A DNA stretch of 10,145 nt from NCBI GenBank assembly GCA_011772275.1, contig WVZU01000367.1:31112-41256 (forward strand), read 5' to 3'. Position numbers and translations under genes: made by a program. The notes below the pieces were generated by a model. It had not been told where the DNA came from and searched no databases. It saw only the letters and a program-made list of their open reading frames with translations. Below, piece by piece: positions 5,686 through 10,145 of the stretch; the stretch's first letter is position 1, and the number at the start of each line of letters is the position of its first letter. The DNA comes from Planctomycetales bacterium (GTDB taxonomy: Bacteria > Planctomycetota > Planctomycetia > Pirellulales > UBA7805).

Positions 5686-7533
5686 ATGGAACCGTTGTTA
5701 AAGTTTGTCAAAGCCTTGGATTTAAGAACCACGGGCAAGTGGTTTGGGCTCTCGGCCGTGGTGGGGCTGGTCTCCGGCCTGGCCGCGATCGCGTTTCAAT
5801 TGCTGGTCGAAATCGTCCAGCATCTGGGCCTGGCGTGGTTTGCCGGGTTTGTGCCTACCGACGCGGCGGGCGAGCAGCCCCTGTTTGCTCAACCCGTCGG
5901 CGAATTCTTACCGTGGGCCATTCTGCCTGTGATGGCGGTGGGGGGGCTGGTCTCGGGTTGGCTGGTCTATACCTTCGCCCCGGAGGCGAAGGGCACGGGA
6001 ACAGACGCCGCCGTGGCGGCTTTTCACAACCGGCGAGGGCAGATTGGGTGGCTGGTACCGATCATCAAAACGATGGCATCGGCCATCACGCTGGGAAGCG
6101 GGGGATCGGCTGGTCGGGAGGGTCCGATTGCCCAGATCGGGGCCGGCTTTGGGGCCTTGTTGGCCAACCGGCTGGGCCTCTCCGCTCGTGACCGCCGGAT
6201 CATGCTGGCGGCGGGCATGGCGGCCGGCGTGGGCGCGATCTTCCGGGCCCCCCTGGCCGCCGCGTTGTTCGCTGGCGAGATACTCTACCGGGAGGCCGAC
6301 CTGGACTCCGACGTGATCGTACCAGCCGCTTTCTCGTCCATCGTAGGATACAGCGTCTATTCACTCTCCCTCCCTCCCAGCGTGCGGTTTACCCCCCTGT
6401 TTGGTGAGGTCACGCAGATTCAGTTTGGTTCGCCGGTCGAACTGATCCCCTATGCCGTGCTGGCCATTGTGCTGTCGCTGGCAGCGATTCTGTTCATCAA
6501 GTCCTACCAAGGCGCCCAGCAGATTTTTGAATGCCTGCCCGTGCATCCCCTGTTCCGGCCGATGCTGGGCGCCGTGCTGGCCGGCCTGTTTGGCATCGGC
6601 CTGTTCGTCTTGCTGGGACGGGACCCCCTGGTATTGGGAGTCTTATCGACGGGATACGGCACTTTGCAGGAAGCGACCCGGCCCGAGACCAGCGTGGGCT
6701 TGCAGATCCTGGTCGGGGTCGCGCTGGCAAAGATCGTGACCACATCGCTGACGATCTGTTCCGGCGGCTCTGGCGGCATTTTCGGTCCGTCCATGGTGAT
6801 CGGCGGATGCCTGGGTGCCGCGGTGGGAAAGGGTTTTTATCATTGGTGGCCCAGCGTCGTCACGCAACCCCACACGTTTGCCTTTGTCGGCATGGCAGGC
6901 TTCTTTGCAGGCGCGGCGCACGCACCCTTTTCCACCATCATCATGGTCATGGAAATGACCGGAAATTATCAATTGCTTTTACCCACCTTGTGGGTCTCGA
7001 CGCTGTGCTTTCTGTTTTGCAAGCGTTGGACGATTTATCCCCACCAGGTGCCAACCCGGCTGGAATCGCCAGCCCATCGGGGTGATTTTATCGTCGATGT
7101 CCTGGAAGGTATTCAAGTCGACGATGTCTACCAGCGGGATCGCAAAATGATTCGCATCCCGGAAGGCATGCGGCTGAAGGGAATCGTGCACACGCTGGCC
7201 ATGACCACCCAGCGCTATTTTCCCGTCGTCGACGAAAACGACCGCATGGTTGGCATCTTTTCCTCTGAAGATGTGCGCTCCTATCTGTACGACGAGGCCA
7301 TTTGGGAGCTGGCCAATGCGCGCGACGTGATGGTGACCAAAATCGTCAGTGTCACGCCGGACGATGACTTGAATACCGCCTTGCGGCGGTTCACAGCGTT
7401 GAACCTGGACGAACTGCCTGTGCTGGACACGGAGGATGCGGGCAAACTACTGGGCATGTTGCGGCGCAAAGAAGCCATCGCGGCCTACAACCGCCGGCTG
7501 ATGGAACACAAAGAGGCGGTGGAAGCGGGATAG
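5686..7533 (+). CDS. ClC-family chloride channel/transporter with C-terminal CBS pair
   Basis: An inner-membrane anion channel or exchanger of 615 residues. The ClC membrane domain fills about 12-460: GTGTD (103-107) stands where GSGIP is usual, GREGP carries the gating glutamate Glu145, GGIFGPS includes Phe366, and Tyr451 matches the inner-gate tyrosine Tyr445 of E. coli ClC. At the site of the inner proton glutamate (Glu203 in E. coli ClC) the sequence reads AGEIL (196-200), placing Ile199 there. Two CBS domains follow (about 480-605; RYFPVVDENDRMVGIFS and DELPVLDTEDAGKLLGML) and probably sense nucleotides. The ATG at 5686 has AGGG 5 bases upstream; a GTG at 5644 would only add a polar stretch. 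It is divergent from the barrel gene and converges on the rhomboid gene with a 47-base gap. Confidence 0.93.
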   Translation: MEPLLKFVKALDLRTTGKWFGLSAVVGLVSGLAAIAFQLLVEIVQHLGLAWFAGFVPTDAAGEQPLFAQPVGEFLPWAILPVMAVGGLVSGWLVYTFAPEAKGTGTDAAVAAFHNRRGQIGWLVPIIKTMASAITLGSGGSAGREGPIAQIGAGFGALLANRLGLSARDRRIMLAAGMAAGVGAIFRAPLAAALFAGEILYREADLDSDVIVPAAFSSIVGYSVYSLSLPPSVRFTPLFGEVTQIQFGSPVELIPYAVLAIVLSLAAILFIKSYQGAQQIFECLPVHPLFRPMLGAVLAGLFGIGLFVLLGRDPLVLGVLSTGYGTLQEATRPETSVGLQILVGVALAKIVTTSLTICSGGSGGIFGPSMVIGGCLGAAVGKGFYHWWPSVVTQPHTFAFVGMAGFFAGAAHAPFSTIIMVMEMTGNYQLLLPTLWVSTLCFLFCKRWTIYPHQVPTRLESPAHRGDFIVDVLEGIQVDDVYQRDRKMIRIPEGMRLKGIVHTLAMTTQRYFPVVDENDRMVGIFSSEDVRSYLYDEAIWELANARDVMVTKIVSVTPDDDLNTALRRFTALNLDELPVLDTEDAGKLLGMLRRKEAIAAYNRRLMEHKEAVEAG

Positions 7534-7580
7534 GCCGACGTTTGGGGATGCCAGACAAAAGAACCGCGAGCTGAGCAAAT

Positions 7581-8384
7581 TCAAGGACGCGGCGGGTAGA
7601 TTCGGTACGAGCCCGCGTGATCGGTGTGCGGTCGAATCTTGTCCACTTTGGGCCGCAAAAAATGGATCTGGTTTAATCCGAAAGCCACCGCCAGTCCAAC
7701 CACAAAGCCGCCGATGTGCGCCCACCAGGCAACGCCCGCTGCCCGCGTGGAACCGACTGAAAAAACGCCCTGAAAAAATTGCAGAACGAACCAGATGGCC
7801 AGAAATACCGACGCCGGCAGGACAATCATCTGCAGGATGAAGAAGATGGGGACGATCGTGAGAACTCGAGCATGCGGATAGAGGTAAAAATAGGCACCCA
7901 TCACGCCCGCAATCGCACCGCTGGCGCCAATCGTGGGTATCGGCGAACCCGGATTGGTCGCCAAGTGCGCGGCGCTGGCCGCGATCCCTGACGCCAGATA
8001 GAAAACCAGGAAGCCGACATGGCCCAAGCGATCTTCGACGTTGTCCCCAAAGATGAAAAGAAACCACATGTTGCCCAGAAAGTGCATCCAACCCCCATGA
8101 AGGAAGATGCAAGTCAGCAACGTCAGCCAGGGCGGAACGGCCGACGGAGCAACAACATGATCGACCTCCACAATCCGCATACCAAACTGCGTCGACACCT
8201 GGCGACGCTCGGGAATCACCACTTCCCGACCGGGATCCATAACCCGCTGGGGAATCATCCCGTAACGTTCCACCAGGGATAACTCGTTCCGCTGAGCCAA
8301 AAAGACGAGGCCGCAGACGGCGATCAAGGTGTAGTTCACCAGCGGCGTGGTGCGAGGCGGAATGTTATCGCGAATGGGAATCAT
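7581..8384 (-). CDS. Rhomboid-family intramembrane serine protease
   Basis: A polytopic inner-membrane protease that cuts transmembrane segments of other proteins. The 267-residue protein has about six membrane segments. Family landmarks are HGGWMHFLGNMWFLFIFG (96-113), the catalytic Ser155 in GASGAIAG, and the partner His223 in AWWAHIGGF, so the Ser-His dyad is intact. Between the first membrane helix and the HGGW region there is a soluble stretch (about 33-84) rich in Arg, Glu and Val. The C-terminal tail (about 244-267) is basic and proline-rich. The ATG at 8384 lies inside the preceding gene (20-base overlap) with no ribosome site of its own, so translation is probably coupled. The substrate is unknown; the upstream membrane-anchored partner is one candidate. 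Confidence 0.93.
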   Translation of the reverse strand: MIPIRDNIPPRTTPLVNYTLIAVCGLVFLAQRNELSLVERYGMIPQRVMDPGREVVIPERRQVSTQFGMRIVEVDHVVAPSAVPPWLTLLTCIFLHGGWMHFLGNMWFLFIFGDNVEDRLGHVGFLVFYLASGIAASAAHLATNPGSPIPTIGASGAIAGVMGAYFYLYPHARVLTIVPIFFILQMIVLPASVFLAIWFVLQFFQGVFSVGSTRAAGVAWWAHIGGFVVGLAVAFGLNQIHFLRPKVDKIRPHTDHAGSYRIYPPRP

Positions 8385-8805
8385 GCGGGGGCGTGTGGCG
8401 CGGCATGGGTGGGTCGAGCAGCACTTCGAACAGCCGTTGACCGATGCTCACGACTTCCCCATCACGAATGATAACACGCGTGATCGTCCCCTTGTAGCCC
8501 GCCGGAACCGCCACCACTTTGGAAACCTGGCTCGGCATCAAGGGCTCGATAACCCCCACGATCGTGTCCGGGTCAACGTGGCTGCCCAATTCCACAAACG
8601 GCGGACCACCAGGATACTCCGCCGCCCGAAACAGACCATACCACAGGCTGACGATATAAACCCTCTCCGTTTCCTCCGGACTCTCATCCGCCGCACCGGC
8701 GGCCTCGAAAGCCCACACCACCAGCAACAACGCCACCACGAACCACACCAGCCACTTTTTGAACTCCTCCGATTGGCTCCCGCAGCGGCCTTCCATCACC
8801 CACAT
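8365..8805 (-). CDS. Membrane-anchored biotinyl/lipoyl-like domain protein lacking the biotin lysine
   Basis: A 146-residue protein with a single hydrophobic segment (about 17-38, WLVWFVVALLLVVWAF), which is a signal anchor or a signal peptide with cleavage after AGA. The rest resembles a biotin-carboxyl-carrier domain: PFVELGSHVDPDTIVGVIE (69-87), then PAGYKGTITRVIIRDGEVVSIGQRLFEV in the second half. Where carrier proteins have E-A-M-K-M, this reads E-P-L-M-P (87-91), so the lysine position is Met90. The domain fold therefore looks kept but the usual attachment residue lost; Lys96 or Lys105 would be odd substitutes. The start at 8805 is supported by GGGGAG at 8818-8813 with a 7-base spacer. 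It is first in an operon with the rhomboid protease, which it overlaps. A membrane scaffold or sensor role is inference. Confidence 0.7.
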   Translation of the reverse strand: MWVMEGRCGSQSEEFKKWLVWFVVALLLVVWAFEAAGAADESPEETERVYIVSLWYGLFRAAEYPGGPPFVELGSHVDPDTIVGVIEPLMPSQVSKVVAVPAGYKGTITRVIIRDGEVVSIGQRLFEVLLDPPMPRHTPPHDSHSR

Positions 8806-8851
8806 GACTCATCTCCCCAAAGCCGAGCGACCACAACCCATGCTGCTCAGT

Positions 8852-8880
8852 ATTTTATGATGCAAATCGCATACCGTCAG
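8852..8880 (-). promoter_or_regulatory. Sigma70-like promoter of the biotinyl-like/rhomboid operon
   Basis: On the minus strand CTGACG (8880-8875; 4 of 6 matches to TTGACA) and TAAAAT (8857-8852; 5 of 6 to TATAAT) are separated by exactly 17 bases. Transcription would begin near 8845, giving a leader of about 40 bases before the ATG at 8805, with the ribosome site inside it. It is the best promoter match in the window. Confidence 0.5.
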
Positions 8881-8882
8881 TT

Positions 8883-8901
8883 GGCTGCCCCACCGGCAGC
8901 C
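8883..8901. other. Perfect 7-bp GC stem-loop abutting the promoter
   Basis: GGCTGCC (8883-8889) and GGCAGCC (8895-8901) enclose a 5-base loop, only 2 bases from the -35 box of the operon promoter. No T-tract follows on either strand. It could end transcripts coming from the glycosyltransferase gene or affect promoter access. Confidence 0.35.
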
Positions 8902-8964
8902 GGCAGCTCTCACGTTTCGGGCCGGTTTGCGATTCCCGCGGCGGCCGAGGCACCGTCCAGCCTG

Positions 8965-8978
8965 GCGAAATTTTTCGC
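8965..8978. other. Palindrome GCGAAATTTTTCGC downstream of the glycosyltransferase gene
   Basis: GCGAAA and TTTCGC form a 6-bp stem with a TT loop, about 80 bases after the stop at 9058. No T-tract follows, so it is at best a weak terminator. The rest of the gap 8806-9057 shows no gene. Confidence 0.25.
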
Positions 8979-9057
8979 GGTCTTGTGACAGACTGTGCGT
9001 TTGGGGCACACTCCCACAGCCGGCCGGTCGACCAGGGCAAGGGTCCCGCGGCAGCCG

Positions 9058-9885
9058 TTAGTGTCCGGTCCAGTTGCGCAGCCCCAGCCCAAAGATGATC
9101 CGCAACGCCGCCAGCGCCTCGCGCCAGTCAATTTTGGACGTACCCTGCTGGCGATCAACAAACACGATCGGCGCTTCGTCGAAACGGCCGCCCAGCCGTT
9201 TCAAGTGCCAGAGAATTTCTTCTTGGAAGGAGTAACCTGACGAGCGGATGGTGGAAAGGTCGAGTTGAGCCAGGAGGGAGGTGCGGTAACAGCGAAATCC
9301 GCCACTGCAATCTTTCGGTGTCAGGGACAACAGCCAGCGTGCATAGCAATTCACACCCCGGCTCATCAAGTGCCGGTGCAATGGCCAGCCTTGAATTCCG
9401 CCGCCGGGAACATATCGCGAACCGATCATGACGTCTACCGCCGACTGGCCGTCGCGATCCATGCCTGCCAGCAAAGCGGGAATGTACTGGGGATCGTGGC
9501 TGAAATCGGCGTCCAGGTTCAACACGTAATCGTAGCCGTGCCGGATGGCGTATTGCATGCCGGCCCCGATGGCCGAGCCGAGCCCCAGTTTGCCTGAGCG
9601 ATGCAGGCAGCGAAGCCGCGGGTCTTCTGCCGCTCGCCGGTCGCACCACTCTCCCGTGCCGTCCGGCGAGTTATCGTCAATGACCAGCAAATCGGCCTGC
9701 GGCGCGTAAGCAAAGACTGCTGCGACCAGTCGCGGCAGATTTTCGATCTCGTTGTACGTCGCCACGGTAACCAACAGGCGCGGTGCTATGCCATGCCTCG
9801 CAGACAAAGTGGCGTCTTCTGCCAACGGATCGCTTTGCTGTACATCAGCCGAATCGTGGGGCGAAGCTGCGGAAGGAGTAGGCAT
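9058..9885 (-). CDS. GT2 glycosyltransferase, polyprenol-phosphate mannosyltransferase (Dpm1) type
   Basis: A GT-A-fold enzyme of 275 residues that probably moves mannose (or glucose) from a GDP- or UDP-sugar to polyprenyl phosphate, giving a lipid-linked donor for glycosylation at the membrane. Visible motifs: TYNEIENL (43-50), DDNSPDGT (70-77), the metal-binding DAD (125-127) in LDADFSHDP, GSRYVPGG (155-162), CSGGFRCY (193-200), GYSFQEEI (217-224), and a final DRQQGTSKI (244-252). This motif order fits Dpm1-type enzymes. The protein ends soon after and lacks the C-terminal membrane helices found in some relatives, so it is likely soluble or peripheral. Residues 1-33 are a low-complexity extension; later starts are possible. 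The ATG at 9885 lacks a Shine-Dalgarno site. Donor sugar cannot be told from sequence. Confidence 0.9.
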   Translation of the reverse strand: MPTPSAASPHDSADVQQSDPLAEDATLSARHGIAPRLLVTVATYNEIENLPRLVAAVFAYAPQADLLVIDDNSPDGTGEWCDRRAAEDPRLRCLHRSGKLGLGSAIGAGMQYAIRHGYDYVLNLDADFSHDPQYIPALLAGMDRDGQSAVDVMIGSRYVPGGGIQGWPLHRHLMSRGVNCYARWLLSLTPKDCSGGFRCYRTSLLAQLDLSTIRSSGYSFQEEILWHLKRLGGRFDEAPIVFVDRQQGTSKIDWREALAALRIIFGLGLRNWTGH

Positions 9886-9967
9886 GATCAGAAAGTTGCG
9901 CCGCGCGGGGGAGGTAACCGCAAACGGCTTGAGGAACCAAAGGGGGGCCAGCGACGGGCAGATCGAC

Positions 9968-10144
9968 CTATCCGCGGCGCTGCCCGACCAGCAAATTCAT
10001 CGGCAAGTCGACATCGGCAAATTGCATCGGCCAGGCAGAGACCTGGCCGCAGCCTTCCTCCCCCGCAGGAATATTCCCACCAGACCCTGCCACACGACCG
10101 TCAAACGGCCGACGACGCAAATTTCCGCAGCGGGGACTTGCCCT
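9968..10144 (-). CDS. Possible 3' end of a gene entering from the right edge
   Basis: On the minus strand a frame is open from the window edge for 58 codons to a TAG at 9970-9968. Its last 30 codons have coding-like bias by my count (about 70, 43 and 77% G/C at positions 1, 2 and 3) and read plausibly (FADVDLPMNLLVGQRRG at the C-terminus). The first half lacks that bias, so a small gene starting inside, for example at GTG, is also possible. Two other minus frames and one plus frame (ATG at 9884, open to the edge) compete. I do not recognise the product. Confidence 0.2.
   Translation of the reverse strand, partial: RASPRCGNLRRRPFDGRVAGSGGNIPAGEEGCGQVSAWPMQFADVDLPMNLLVGQRRG
10029..10048. other. 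Perfect 7-bp GC-rich stem-loop
   Basis: GGCCAGG (10029-10035) and CCTGGCC (10042-10048) pair across a 6-base loop. No T-tract follows on either strand. If the gene upstream of the glycosyltransferase ends at the TGA at 10103-10101 in another frame, this would be its terminator-like hairpin; if the frame ending at 9968 is real, it lies inside coding sequence. Confidence 0.35.
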
Positions 10145-10145
10145 C

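Noticed and set aside
5504..5701. Plus-strand 65-codon frame
   Set aside because: It lies across the 185-bp repeat structure and runs into the ClC start; Arg-rich with no protein-like pattern.
7447..8112. Minus-strand open frame of 221 codons
   Set aside because: It overlaps the rhomboid gene in another frame of the same strand and also covers the end of ClC.
9991..10032. Three CATCGGC copies (9998, 10012, 10025) suggesting short repeats
   Set aside because: Units are short and spacing is uneven (14 and 13); likely chance, or codon repetition if the edge frame is coding.

Overview
The window is GC-rich (roughly 60%) and loosely packed, with gaps of up to about 480 bases between genes. Its gene set, its Lpg1974-type outer-membrane protein and its erratic use of Shine-Dalgarno sites point to a planctomycete, probably a Pirellulaceae relative. 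That is inferred from protein style; no rRNA or other lineage marker is present.

Layout. Positions 1-165 are a leader with an 8-bp inverted repeat over a possible -10 box. An S41 carboxy-terminal processing protease follows (166-1467, +), with a possible 54-aa ORF 7 bases behind it. An AT-richer non-coding stretch (about 1640-1949) holds four separate inverted repeats and precedes a 104-aa hypothetical gene (1950-2264, +). This converges on folC (2411-3952, -), which has its own hairpin-plus-T-tract terminator. A 345-base gap separates folC from an Lpg1974-type outer-membrane beta-barrel gene (4298-5290, -). The barrel gene diverges from a ClC chloride channel/transporter with two C-terminal CBS domains (5686-7533, +). 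The 395 bases between these two hold paired operator-like repeats and a 185-bp structure bounded by a perfect 15-bp inverted repeat. Convergent to ClC is a two-gene unit on the minus strand: a membrane-anchored biotinyl/lipoyl-like protein (8365-8805) whose frame overlaps a rhomboid intramembrane protease (7581-8384) by 20 bases, with a good sigma70-like promoter at 8852-8880. A polyprenol-phosphate-mannosyltransferase-like GT2 enzyme (9058-9885, -) is last. The right edge is unresolved and may hold the 3' end of another minus-strand gene.

Function. Most genes are envelope or housekeeping functions: periplasmic proteolysis, intramembrane proteolysis, an outer-membrane barrel, anion transport, lipid-linked mannose donor synthesis, and folate polyglutamylation. 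Only the rhomboid and biotinyl-like pair is clearly a co-transcribed unit.

The points most worth a second look are the biotinyl-like domain that has lost its lysine next to a rhomboid, the ClC protein with a channel-like inner gate and an altered filter motif, and the 185-bp inverted-repeat structure upstream of ClC. I see no phage, CRISPR, transposase, tRNA or rRNA, and no convincing undescribed multi-gene system.
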